From Eleusine coracana subsp. coracana (lineage: Eukaryota; Streptophyta; Magnoliopsida; Poales; Poaceae): a DNA stretch of 64,000 nt. Made by a program: the position numbers and the translations under genes. Of this stretch, positions 22,745 to 33,701 are shown one piece after another. The first letter of the stretch is position 1; every line of letters starts with the position of its first letter. A model generated the notes under the pieces. It was not told the DNA's origin. It did not search any database and worked only from the letters and a program-made list of their open reading frames with translations. Location: assembly GCA_032690845.1 (NCBI GenBank), contig CM064433.1, positions 35,152,658 to 35,216,657 of the forward strand. The letters run 5' to 3'.

Positions 22745-24073
22745 GTAAATGATTCACCTTATTCTCCCTTCAGCTCGATTACATATTGGATCATCGTTGT
22801 TGCTTACTCTTCCTAATTATATTCGTCCCCAAAGACCAAGAAAGCCATGGACTTTCAGTGACGAACGCGCGGGTCCTTAGGTAGTGGCTAGTCCGCGTAT
22901 GCGAACGGGGTTGACTGAGCATCTGCGTGCTGAATTGTGCGTGCGTATAATTGCGGCATTTGATTTGTATATCCGTGTCTCGGTGTCTGAATATTATTAT
23001 ATTGTGGCTGCCGGCACCTGTCATATACGTCTGATTTGTCGCAAATGACAAATTTCATGGTCAAAATCAGTGGCGCCGTCGACGGAGACTATGTGTAGAA
23101 CATGTCGTAGGACCTTAGCCAGAATCTTACCGTTTTGTTGTCGAAGCTTTTGATTTGATATCATGCTCAGTTTTGTTAGTAGATGCATGATTGTATCCGA
23201 GGTGCCAATCGCCCAATATGCAACACTGCACCCAAGAACAGCATATAAAAGGCTCCAATCTTAGGATGATACAAGCTTAAGTCATTGGCAAAATATGATC
23301 GAACCATTACGAAGAGATGGTAGTTAGCAAAATGATCAAACCTAAGAGTTGGGGTTGTTCTAAAACAATAAGTTATAGGGCACGGTGGTTCAACAATTTG
23401 CACAGCAAATTTTCAGAATCTAAGAGCATCTTCAAAAGAGACAAGAAAAACAAGTATACCTTAAAAACTTTCTAATAGGCTAATATTATTTTTTCTCCCC
23501 TATTCCAACAGTCCACTTAAAATGGATAAAAATATGTTAGTAGGATCAAGTCAGTATTTAACACTGCAACAACATTGCTTCTCTTGGGAGGAGAATGATT
23601 GACTTTCCCAACTCTTCTCGTGTTTATAGCTGCAAAATATGGAAATTCAATGGAACTAGTAGAATAATGTGAGAGGTTTTGTGTCTTGGAGGTTATTTAT
23701 TTTTTACTAACCCCTATATCATTTGATTTAAAGAGAGTTTTAACCTCTTTTAGACATGTTCAACGTGTGTACATACAATTTCTCTCTTTTTTTATTTTGA
23801 TGTCTAAAATGGTACTTTTGATTTCTTTTATGGTGTAATGTCTAGTAATTTGTGTAGGTCTAAGGATATTTTGATTAGTTTTGTAAATAGGTAAATATGA
23901 ATTTTGCGTCGATCTTGTTCATATTCTACCATTGGATAATTGATGTACTATTACATCTGATCTTTTAATTTTTATGAAGTATACATTCTTCGGAGCTCTT
24001 TAGGCTAGCTAGGCTTAAGATTTGCCACAGCTACATAGACATCGTTATGGCATCTTTTAAACAAGAGAATATA
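22745..24073. other. Spacer downstream of the orphan exon
   Basis: The first ~250 bases still resemble amidase intron 1. The rest is AT-rich, without recognised genes. An open frame at 23176-23403 on the minus strand has no domain. Confidence 0.4.
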
Positions 24074-25845
24074 TCTATTTAATAATAAAAGAAGATGAAC
24101 TTTCCACCATATGGTCTAGAAAAATAGAGAAATAGCCTCTAAATTCTAAAAAAAAAAAGCAAAACATCTAGCCCTTAATCGTCTCCTAATGTAATCTAGA
24201 GAAAAATCCAACCCTTGATCTAACATTAAAATCACATGCCCCTAGATCTGTTAAGTTCTTCTCTTCCCTGATGCCATATCCCCCACCCCACGTCAGAACC
24301 ATATTATTCATCCCAATCTGTAATAGGGCCTCTTTCTTCTCGACTACCTTAGCTTGGAGCAGCGTTCAACCATCATTGAGCGCCTGCCTTGATCGTCCAA
24401 GACATGCACCTGAAGGATCGCTACCCAAACAATGATGCATGGGTGGGGATGGAAGTGAAGAGAAGAGCAGTGCCCTGATCATTATACTGAATCAATTCGG
24501 CTTCATTTTTTGATGTCATGTAAACGTAGTTGACCCAATTCGTTCTCCTCTCCCGTATGGATCTGGCACCGACAGTTACGCTGCCGTCTCTCTCTCTGCT
24601 CCCGTCACGGGTTTCTTTTTCACCTCCATCCACCATCTAAATTGTTCTCACAGGCTTGAACTAAGTCCCATCTCTGCTGAGCGCATTAACTGCAGGCATG
24701 ACAAACGAACATATGTTGGGTTTCCAGTACTAGTTGAAGGATGTGCAAGCTCCAGAGACAGGACCAGCGATGCAGCAGAATGCTTGGACACGAGATGCTG
24801 CCTCTGGTGTGGTAGTGGATCGGAATATCTCCTTGGAATCCTGAAGCCATGGGCCACCATCGCACTGGAACAGATCGATCAAAGGACGATTTGGTCGTGA
24901 GCAAGGATGCCAAGGACCTGCTCATAATACCAATGAGGCCTTAGCGACAGACCTGCAATGAGGAGCTGCCACCAATCAGCAAGATATATACTCAGGTACA
25001 CGGATGGTACACCTTCCAGAGCTCCAATAGTACACTAGCCACAGCTCCAATTCCTGTTTCTGTCAGATTTTTTTTTTGTTTTTACTACTCTTTTGTTAGT
25101 ACTTAATTCAGTTATAAAGAATACAAAGTGTTTGCCGTTCCTTTGTTATCTCTACAAATGACCTTGAATTGACACTATTGTACCAAATATGTAAATGTTA
25201 ACACATCCTTTCCCATGATAACATCCAAGAGTATTCTTAAATAAATCATCATTGGGTTTCCCTAGGGTTGTAGACAGTCAACTCAATAGGAATACTATAT
25301 TATAGTTACAGTCATAGGTTCATACTTAACTAACCATGCAAAAGAACAACAACGGTATACCCAACCAACTGAACTATTGGTTTTGGCGAAGCTAGACCTT
25401 TCGAGGAAAGCAGATGCAAATAACAAAAGGAAGCTATTAGTTTTTTTTGTACTCGACTCGGCTTTTCTTTATTGACCACTTTCGTAAGGAAATAAGGCAA
25501 TAGGAAAACAAGGTGTGGAGTTTTAGAGCAATGGATGCCCACCGTCCTGCGAAAACTAGGTGGAGCTGGCTTACCACATTCAGATACCTCAAAACCTTAC
25601 GTGATGCAGTCATCGGCAACTAGAAGCGTTAATGATATATAAAAGGTAGAATTGGACGTTTCTTGCAAAAAATAATTAATATCTAAAAATAATTAATTAC
25701 TAGATGAAACTATATAATTTTCAAATTAAAAACAAGATAGCGCAGAGTTTAAACATAAAGGCATCCTCATACATATTAGCACGGTTAGTTGTGCTAGAAA
25801 CATATTCATGTCTAGCATGCGCAGTTGCACGGGCTCTTTAACTAG
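24074..25845 (+). mobile_element. Probable non-autonomous Helitron
   Basis: The left end reads A|TCTATTTAATAATAAAAGAA, the usual TC plus AT-rich start. The right end is GCGCAGTTGCACGGGCTC followed by TTTAACTAG|T, i.e. a GC-rich imperfect hairpin ~10 bases before CTAG with T after it, as in grass Helitrons inserted between A and T. There is no inverted repeat or target duplication, as expected. No Rep/helicase frame is present, so it is non-autonomous. The interior (24420-24930) contains short open frames that may be captured fragments; none is recognised. Confidence 0.55.
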
Positions 25846-26177
25846 TTATATTAATATTTTAGTCTCTTTACATCTGTGACTGCATATAGTTTTCTATTAT
25901 TACAAACGCTGGCCAAATAAATCAAAATTGAAAGCCTCCGATATGACAAAAATTAAATAAAAGAAAGAATATTGCTACATTAGCTATTGCGTGCAAAGAT
26001 TCTTCATCACCGTGATTCCATACAGTCTTTCTTTTGCTTTTGCACAAGAGCACAGAAATATCTCTCTTTCCTATTTTTGTCATAAAAAATGGGCGTTCTT
26101 AGAAGTAGTACTCTAGTGCATTAAGACAGGATTATGAATAATTAATAAATAAATAAATATAAAGACACAAAGATGTA

Positions 26178-26432
26178 CTCCCTCCGTCTCAAAATAAGTG
26201 TCGTTCTTAATTTCCGATGAGTCAAATATTTTTAACTTTAACCAATTATATATATATAAATATTTATAATTATAATATATAATTAATATCATTAGATAGA
26301 TTAGTGAATCTATTTTTATAAGAAACTTATTTAGAAACACAGATGTTATTAATATCTTCTCTAAATGTAGTCAAAACTAAGAAAATTTGCGGCATAAAAA
26401 CTATAGCGACACTTATTTTAGAATAGAGGGAG
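26178..26432. mobile_element. Stowaway MITE
   Basis: The left end CTCCCTCCGTCTCAAAATAA and the right end TTATTTTAGAATAGAGGGAG are near-perfect inverted repeats flanked by TA on both sides (26176-26177, 26433-26434). The 255-bp interior is AT-rich and noncoding. These are the classic features of Stowaway (mariner-like) MITEs. Confidence 0.85.
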
Positions 26433-26584
26433 TAGTTTAGTAGGTTTAACAACTATATTTTTATTGATTCCTTTATTATGGTCGACTACTTTTTACATGG
26501 ACGATGAGCACGATGATTCTTAATCTAGAATCTATATAACCACACTCAGCAAAAGCATAATGTCACTGCACTCTACATTTTTTT

Positions 26585-26781
26585 GTAATAATCTTTATAT
26601 TAAGCTAGCGCTTAGTACTCTGGTGAAAATGTATAAAAAAAGTACTTAATTTGCAGCTAGCAGAGTGTAAGTACTTAATAATCTTTATATTAAGCTAGCG
26701 CTTAGCAGGAAAGCAGAGTCGTCCCTCTTGAAGAAAAAGAAAGGAAAGCAGAGTCCCCATTCGCAGCTAGCAGAGTGTAAG
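26585..26781. repeat. Tandem duplication in the amidase promoter region
   Basis: 'TAATCTTTATATTAAGCTAG' with 'CGCTTAG' occurs at 26587 and again near 26679, and 'GCAGCTAGCAGAGTGTAAG' at 26655-26673 and 26763-26781. Periods are about 92 and 108 bp. The duplication ends about 135 bases before the amidase ATG, so it probably overlaps its promoter or leader. Confidence 0.75.
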
Positions 26782-26915
26782 CGCGCACGAAGACCCAAGC
26801 CTTCTTTGCAGTTGCAGGCAGAGCGCAGAGGAGGGGTGCACCAAGCGAAGCCACCTCCGCTCTCCCTCCTTCCCTGCCTGTCGGCCTGCCTGCGCTCGTC
26901 CCCCAGGTGTCGGGC

Positions 26916-29900
26916 ATGCGGCTGCCACGTCCTCGCGCGGCGCCGCCACCTATCCCTTTCTCCCTCCTCTTCCTTGCCCCCCTCCTCTGTTCCGCCTTCC
27001 TGGCGACGCCCGCCGCCGCGGCGCCAAGAACAAAGACCAGCGGAGGAGGACAAGTCATCAGAAGCGTCGCCGCCATGGTTTGTGTTCACCTTCCTTGTCC
27101 CATGAGGTTGTTCGAATTTTCGCTGTTTACCTTAATTTTACTGCATCCCTAACCAAGAAAGCCATGACCCTTCCGTGGCACCAACCACCTGACGCATCTT
27201 TCCTTCAGTTCCGTGTGTGAGTTGTGCTGAAATTTTAGTGGGTGGACTAGTACGAACGGGTCAAATGGAGTGAGTCCCTCTACGCACTTCTGCGGATAAT
27301 TAGCCCCCACGATTTTTTTTCAGCAGCTGTTTCCTGAATTAAATTATTTTGTACTTTTGTTGATTGCTCTGGTCTTCGCTTCTGTAGTTTGCGTGACGGC
27401 AGTATGTAGTAGTGCAATGTAGTACAGGCCGGTGCCGGTTAGATGGGTGAGGTTGGAATGCTAATGTATCTCGGTTACATCAGCATTTTCACTCCTGATG
27501 TATACTGTATCTGTGCCAACTAAAGTGATTCCAGAAACTGACAATATAATGGTCATTGGTCAATATTAGCCTATTAGGGGGGGGGGGGGGGGGGGGGGGG
27601 GCATGGACGGCAACATTGTGTTTAATATATGCAATTGGACATGGTCAGCATTTTTCCATTATGTTATAGCTTGATACTTTATCACAGTGCTGAAGTTTCT
27701 TGCTACAGCACATTTTGTTTTTCTTCTCTGACAGCATGTAGCCATGTTCTATCCATCAGGGGCCAAAGTTGTTAGGAGACTATAAGTGACATTTTACAGT
27801 TTCTAGCTGCACAGGTTTTCATGGTATAAATTGTTAGAACCTGGAATTGTGTGTGCGCCTCTGCCAAAACTAAGAAGTTATTTTGCCAAAACTTGAAAGT
27901 GTATATGATCAAATCAAACTGTTTCAATTGATAAGAAGAATGATGATGGAATCACAATTCATGGAAAGCATTTGGTATTATCCAAGCTTTGCTTGATGTT
28001 AATTTTTCTATATGTCTAGTCTCTAGTGCCAGATCATAACATCATAAGTAGTTCCTATGCAATTTCATCTCCAGATAGCTCTTATGTGGTTACTATTTGT
28101 TCATTGTGGAAAACAGGCGTGGCCACCCAAATGTACGTGGTTACCCTTACCAAACAGCAGGAAGAGTTACTCATATACTCTTGTTTCCAAATACCACAAG
28201 ATTTGGAAGGCAGGACCCTCTTTTACTATTGACTTTATTTTGTAATAAGTTTTAGATTTTTCCCTCTTAGTGTATTTGTTTATTTTCAGGACACGAAGGG
28301 AGTTGTTTCTGCACAAGAGATTTTGAGCAAAGAGCCCATCAGCGGTGTGATTGCTTTAAAGGAATCAATGAAATTCTTCGATGCTAATTTCTTCAATGAT
28401 TCAAAAGTAAGCTGGAATATTATTTACGTTCTTTGATGAGTAGTAGTGTGTTAATCTTGGTTTTTTGTATTCTATTTTTGTGCTTGTAGTTACGTGAGAT
28501 GGAAGATGGTGCAAAAGAATTTAATGTACCTGCATTCAGGGAAAATAGGAAATTGGTTGCGCTGCAGAACGGTGGATTGCATAACCCTTCTGTTCTGGTC
28601 TTCAAATCCCAATGGAGTGACAATGCGGCAACTGAGAGTAGAAGTTTTGACTACCCTCGTGCCTCTAATGTACATCGTCCAAGTAACGATGAGGATATCG
28701 CGTTCATGTCGGTCAGTTCTCTAACCATCTTGTCACGCATCGTTGATGATACTATTCTTTCTCAAATACAATAAGTATATTCATGTCAGGTAATTGAGCT
28801 TGGGGAGCTTATTAGGACAAAGCAAATAACCTCTCGTGAACTTACAGATATATTTTTGAGAAGATTAAAGAGGTTAGATTATGTTTCTGCCCTACTTATT
28901 CCCTTCATTTGACATTGACAAAAAGTATTATACTTTAATAATATTTTTTATATGGTTATCAGGTACAACCCAGTCCTCGAATCTGTTATCACTTTTACTG
29001 AAGATTTAGCATACAAACAAGCAAAAAGAGCAGATGACTTGCTGGCACAGGGAAAATATCTTGGTACCTATCGGGCTTGAGACCCTAAAAGATTTCTAGT
29101 GTCTTCACTATTGGGCATATATTTGGTTTACCTTTTCCCTTTGCTTCATTGGTCATTGGGAAATATTGTCTAGTGTCATGTTGCTGCTTATTACAATTGA
29201 TGCTTATTTGGGTGTTAGCCAAGTATATTTTATTCCAAATCCACAGTAAAACTCAAATGACTACTAGGATGACTGCCTAACAATCACTAGAAGAAATGTT
29301 AGCAAGTGTCTTTTTTTATTCTCCATTGGGATTATTTTGCCTTTTATTGAATATTTTTTTTGAGGAATTCGGGGGGGGGGGGGGGGGGGGGGGGGCTCCA
29401 CCTTTTCATTTCATTTCAAAGTGCATACATGAGCAGAATGTTACATGTCGTTTTTGATGGTTACAGAGGGGGGTTTGAAAAATGGAACAACGAATCCCGA
29501 GCATGGAAACATCAGAACACACACACCTCACCTACACATACTCTACACCGAGGGGCAACTACCAAGTGCCAAAAGCATGCCATCATCATACAGAGACAAC
29601 TTCGATGATCTTCGTTCCGACGCAAATGTTGAAGCACCGAGTCACAATCGACAGACGACAGTCGTGAAGCTCAACGCCTTAGAAACCATTTAGGGTCCAG
29701 TTGACTTGCTCCGGCGCCCTTCGAGGGGAGGAATCCACAAAGGAGGGAGGGTCGTCAAAAGGAAAACGAGGAGATCCAAGAGAGGGGACCATGGTCTCGT
29801 TAACCCGACATATGATGAGACATTGATATCAGGGAACAAGGACACTAATGAAGCAGAATCCCTGACAAGGACATGTACCCAACACCTTTAGAGCTCGACC

Positions 29901-32364
29901 TTAGCCGGATTGACTGGACAATCACCACGGGAGCATGTGGAAGCCTGATTGTGGATGGCAGCTCATGAGTCCTATGGTGTCAGCCAGGTCGCAGCCGAGG
30001 TCCAGCCACCGCTGACGCTCCGAGAATCTTTGCACGCTACCATGGCGCAGCTAGGTGCGCCGAACCCGGGCAATCTGTAGCGCCACCACGGCGCCACAGA
30101 TCTGCGCGTGAGCCACCAAAAGTCGCCATTGCTGATGTAGCCTAGCCGTCGTCGCCGTCCACCCCGCCCAGCCCCATCATCCACGTGCGGCTCCGCTAGG
30201 CAAGCCCCCAAACCGCAAGATCTAGCAAGAAATTTTGCAGATCCGGCAAGCACAGGGGCCGGTCATGGTGGGTGCGGAGGTGACGAACGGAGGGGGTGAG
30301 TGGAGGGTGTCCGGCCTGGAGGTGCCGAAACTACTCCCTTCACGGCCGGCCGGATCTGAGGAGGGAGGGGGCAGCTGAGCGTGCCGACGGCCGGAATCCC
30401 ATCGTGGGCATGGAGAGGGAAACGAAGAGGGGCAGGAGAGAAACGAGGAGAGGGGGCCGCGGACGGAAGCCATTGGGCTCCGCCGCTGGCCGCCGCCGGC
30501 GCCGCCGTGGCGCGGCGGCGGCGGCCGTCGATGCTCGGTAGGTGTGGTGGTTTGGCCAGTGGCGGGGTGAGTCGCCCTTTTATTGAATATTAGATACTCA
30601 AACCTTAAATTTTTATTTACTGATGGTCAGTATTATGCTAAAAGAGCCACTTTGATCAAACATATTTGTCGCAGGTCCTTTACATGGCATTCCATATGGC
30701 CTGAAAGATATAATTGCAGTACCTGACTACAAGACCACCTGGGGCTCAAGGACGTTTAAGAATCAAGTCCTTGATACCGAAGCCTACGTTTACAATAGGT
30801 TAATCCAGTTTCCAGTTTATAGATCCAGTTATAAGCTATCTTGTAAGATCAGAACTGATTACTTATCTTCCATTTGTGTCACCATCCTTCAGATTGAAGT
30901 CGGCTGGAGCAGTCCTTGTAGCAAAGCTTGTCACCGGCTCCCTCGCCTATGATGATATATGGTTTGGGGGAAGGACACGAAACCCTTGGAACATTGAGGA
31001 ATTTTCTACTGGTTCGTCAGCAGGTCCAGCGTCTAGCACCTCTGCAGGTTAGTTTAAAAGGCTTGCATATCTGAACTACAAATTATAATGTATGTACTAA
31101 CCACAGTTCCTGCCCTACAATAGGAATGGTTCCATTTGCAATTGGTTCGGAAACTGCAGGGTCCATAACATATCCTGCTGCTAGATGTGGAGTAACTGCC
31201 TTGCGCCCAACCTTTGGAACAGTTGCACGGACTGGCGTCATGAGTATTTCTGAGAGTTTGGTATATATTTACATGCAAATACTTAGTTGGCACTGCTAGA
31301 TTCATGCTGAAATCAAAAGTGAGTATTTGATCTAAAATGGCAGGATAAACTTGGCCCTTTCTGCAGAAGTGCAGTAGATTGTGCAATTGTACTAGATGCA
31401 ATTCGTGGCAAGGATCCCGGTGATATATCATCTCGCGAGGTTGCTTTACACGATCCCTTTCATGTTGACATCACACAACTCACTGTTGGCTATCTTGAAG
31501 ATGCTGAAATGGAGGTAGGTGAAGTTTTGATCTGCCCATAAGTCTTATTTCCTTTGTACATGTTTCCCAATCCTTCAATATACCTGAATTTTTTGTTTTG
31601 ATCATACTAGGTTGTCCATGTTCTTTCTGCTAAAGGAGTCAAGCTTGTCCCTTTCAAGCTGAATTACACCGTCGGATCAGTTCAGTCCATATTGAACATA
31701 ACGATGGATGTCGATATGCTTGCACACTTTGACAACTGGCAGCGGGAAGGAGATGATGATGACTACGAGGCACAAGATCAATGGCCGGTTGAGCTTCGTC
31801 GTGCAAGATTAATCCCAGCAGTGGATTATCTACAGGTTGTTTATTCTGCTAACTAAGCTGTGTGCTAGAGACTTGTTCATTGGAGCAGACTTGCATGTTT
31901 TCTGAACTTTTAATGGACAGGCACAACGAGCACGGGGCAAGCTGATCGAGGAAGTAAAAGATAGCTTCACAGTTGATGCGTTCATTGGTAACGTGACTGA
32001 CTGGGAGCTCGTTTGTCTCGGGAATCTTGTTGGGATGCCCGTGGCTGTCGTGCCGACGGGCTTCAAGAGCATTGAGAACCCACCGAAGGGCGGCACGAAG
32101 AGAAGAACTACTGTACCCGCAGGCATATACGCTCCTCCTGACCAGGACCACATTGTAAGCTTCCTTCTCCCTAAACGTCTGACTGAAGGCACGAGTACCT
32201 AAGTTGCAACCTTCATGACCTCTAGTTTTCTGGGGTCCAGTTTTTTAACGTTTGTTTGCTCACAGGCTCTGGCGCTGGCCATGGCATACCAGTCCGTCAC
32301 CGATCACAACAAACAACGTCCACCGATCGACGATCTGGGCCCAAATGACAAAATACAACAGTAA
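26916..32364 (+). CDS. Amidase-signature family protein with signal peptide
   Basis: Hydrolase of the amidase-signature superfamily (Ser-cisSer-Lys triad), similar to plant 'amidase family protein' genes; the substrate is unknown. Twelve exons: 26916-27077, 28290-28406, 28490-28711, 28790-28872, 28963-29063, 30675-30798, 30893-31047, 31124-31260, 31344-31514, 31611-31835, 31921-32154, 32266-32364. All are GT-AG and the joined frame is 609 aa. Exon 1 encodes a hydrophobic leader ending in an Ala-rich stretch, suggesting secretion or the endomembrane system. Catalytic Lys is K239 in GIPYGLKD; the Ser-Ser-Gly-type motif GSSAGPAS (310-317) supplies the cis-Ser; the nucleophile is S335 in GSETAGSI. 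All three triad positions are present. The start ATG at 26916 is preceded by an in-frame GTG only. Intron 5 holds a LINE-like insertion; intron 1 a G25 run. A second copy of exon 1 lies 4.3 kb upstream. Confidence 0.93.
27577..27601 (+). repeat. Run of 25 G in amidase intron 1
   Basis: An uninterrupted G homopolymer, 25 bases long, between AT-rich sequences. A run of this length may be unstable or an assembly length estimate. Confidence 0.9.
29356..30575 (-). mobile_element. LINE-like (poly-A, TSD) insertion in amidase intron 5
   Basis: A 1220-bp insertion is flanked by a perfect 16-bp target duplication CCTTTTATTGAATATT (29340-29355 and 30576-30591). The left end starts with a T-run followed by GAGGAATTC, i.e. 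a short poly-A tail on the minus strand. This is the signature of target-primed reverse transcription, as by LINEs. The minus-strand 5' part (30240-30575) is GC-rich like plant LINE 5' ends, with a short open frame, but there is no reverse transcriptase, so it is a non-autonomous derivative or internally deleted copy. A processed host transcript is an alternative. Removing it leaves an ordinary ~400-base intron. Confidence 0.75.
29371..29395 (+). repeat. Run of 25 G inside the intron-5 insertion
   Basis: A second uninterrupted G homopolymer of the same length as the one in intron 1, near the poly-A end of the inserted element (C25 on the element's own strand). Confidence 0.9.
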
Positions 32365-32612
32365 AAACCTGCTGATGAGATGATGCTGGAGCAAGGCGAT
32401 TCATGAAACCTGTAGTTCTAGTTCGAGAAAAGATATGTCTAACATTGTTACGACTGTGAACTGTGAAGTGGGCTAGGCCTGAACATGGGCCAGCTGGATG
32501 GAGCTGGGTGGGCTGGAATTTAGTCTGGTTCTGTTGCTTGGCAGCCTGCTGCTTCTTTTCATACTCCAACAAGATACGAAGTATTAAAAAATACTCGTGA
32601 TACTGTTAAGTA

Positions 32613-32712
32613 CTCCTCCGGTCTGATTTCCTTGTCGTTTCAGACAAGAAGATTGGCTTAAAAGAGAGCTAACTTTGCATGTCTGCACGACAACAATAAA
32701 AGAATGGAGGAG
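32613..32712. mobile_element. Short Stowaway-like MITE
   Basis: The left end CTCCTCCGGTCTGATTTCCT, continuing TGTCGT, and the complement of the right end (CTCCTCCATTCTTTTATTGT, continuing TGTCGT) form an imperfect inverted repeat. TA flanks both sides (32611-32612, 32713-32714). It is only ~100 bp, probably an internally deleted copy, lying ~250 bases after the amidase stop. Confidence 0.65.
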
Positions 32713-32714
32713 TA

Positions 32715-33452
32715 TTACACAACAACGAGCGGCTGACCTCGATGCATGCCGCCACCCAAATTATCTGAACATTGTATAAAGCAAGAGAGCTCAACAACTA
32801 CTGACCGGGAACAATGCTATCAGACTTCCCAGCTGGCATTCCCAGCTCGCATGCCCATAGATCAGAACAATTAGTGGATGAGAAGGAACGGGATGTATAG
32901 CCTTCAAATTTTTAATCTATATGCTGAATGTTACAACTTGTTCAGCTCAAAAATGAAATTATGATGCCCAAACATTTTCAATAATCACAAAGAAAGTCTG
33001 AGTGAGTTTCAGTCACAAGCGTCTCGTCAGGGAAAAAGAATGCCGAATCACTGTATAGCCAGCGCAGAAACCTACACGACAATTTTAGTCAATCGGAGCT
33101 AATCCATATCAATATAGAATCTTCAACGACATGTCCACGCTGATCCTTTGCAAATTGCAACAGCTTATCAGCTGCACGACCCACTACGGCCGCCGCCGGG
33201 CAGAGAAGGGCTCTCTCTCAACCAATGATCTACTTTTACCAGAGTTTCAACGACGCAACAAGCACCGAAACGGCCGGAGTAGTCCAAAGCACATGCCTTG
33301 GAACGACGAACAACTTTTCTTGACACAGAAAGTGACTGGGAATAACGAACGACCGCATGCAACAGACCAGGCGTCCATATCTCGGCAAATGGTTGACAGC
33401 GATCGTCGATGACGAGTGGCTAGCTGCAGCTGCAGGCAGTGTGGTCGTGTGG
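32715..33452. other. Spacer downstream of the amidase gene
   Basis: No gene is recognised. The open frame at 33131-33412 has no visible domain and its composition looks like chance. Confidence 0.4.
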
Positions 33453-33701
33453 CTACTTCGCTGTCAGTGCGTGCATGGACGGCGGGAATAGTCGGCGAAT
33501 GTTGTGGTAGCTATTGACTGCGTGCTGCCTTATTGATAGAAGCAGATCTGACCATGATGGTAGCTGCTCGTAATTGACCGGCTTCTTCATCGCCGCCGTC
33601 ATTTTCTGTGGCTGCGTGCGCATGCTTGCTTGCTGTGACGGTGTCTCTATCTGTTTGTCGATCTCTCTCTCTGATTGTGTGGCTGCTACGGGGTCTGTCA
33701 T
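33453..33701 (-). CDS. Possible small protein, unrecognised
   Basis: An 82-codon frame starts at an ATG at 33701, with later in-frame ATGs. The C-terminal half (VNYEQLPSWSDLLLSIRQ and following) looks more protein-like than surrounding chance frames, and a TATA-like GTTATATACAC lies upstream on the minus strand near 33945. A short out-of-frame ATG just precedes the start. I do not recognise any family and there is no intron. It may equally be a noncoding transcript or chance. Confidence 0.25.
   Translation of the reverse strand: MTDPVAATQSEREIDKQIETPSQQASMRTQPQKMTAAMKKPVNYEQLPSWSDLLLSIRQHAVNSYHNIRRLFPPSMHALTAK

Noticed and set aside
29972..30541. Separate gene inside amidase intron 5
   Set aside because: The frames fall wholly inside the retroposed insertion bounded by a 16-bp target duplication and resemble a LINE 5' end rather than a host gene.
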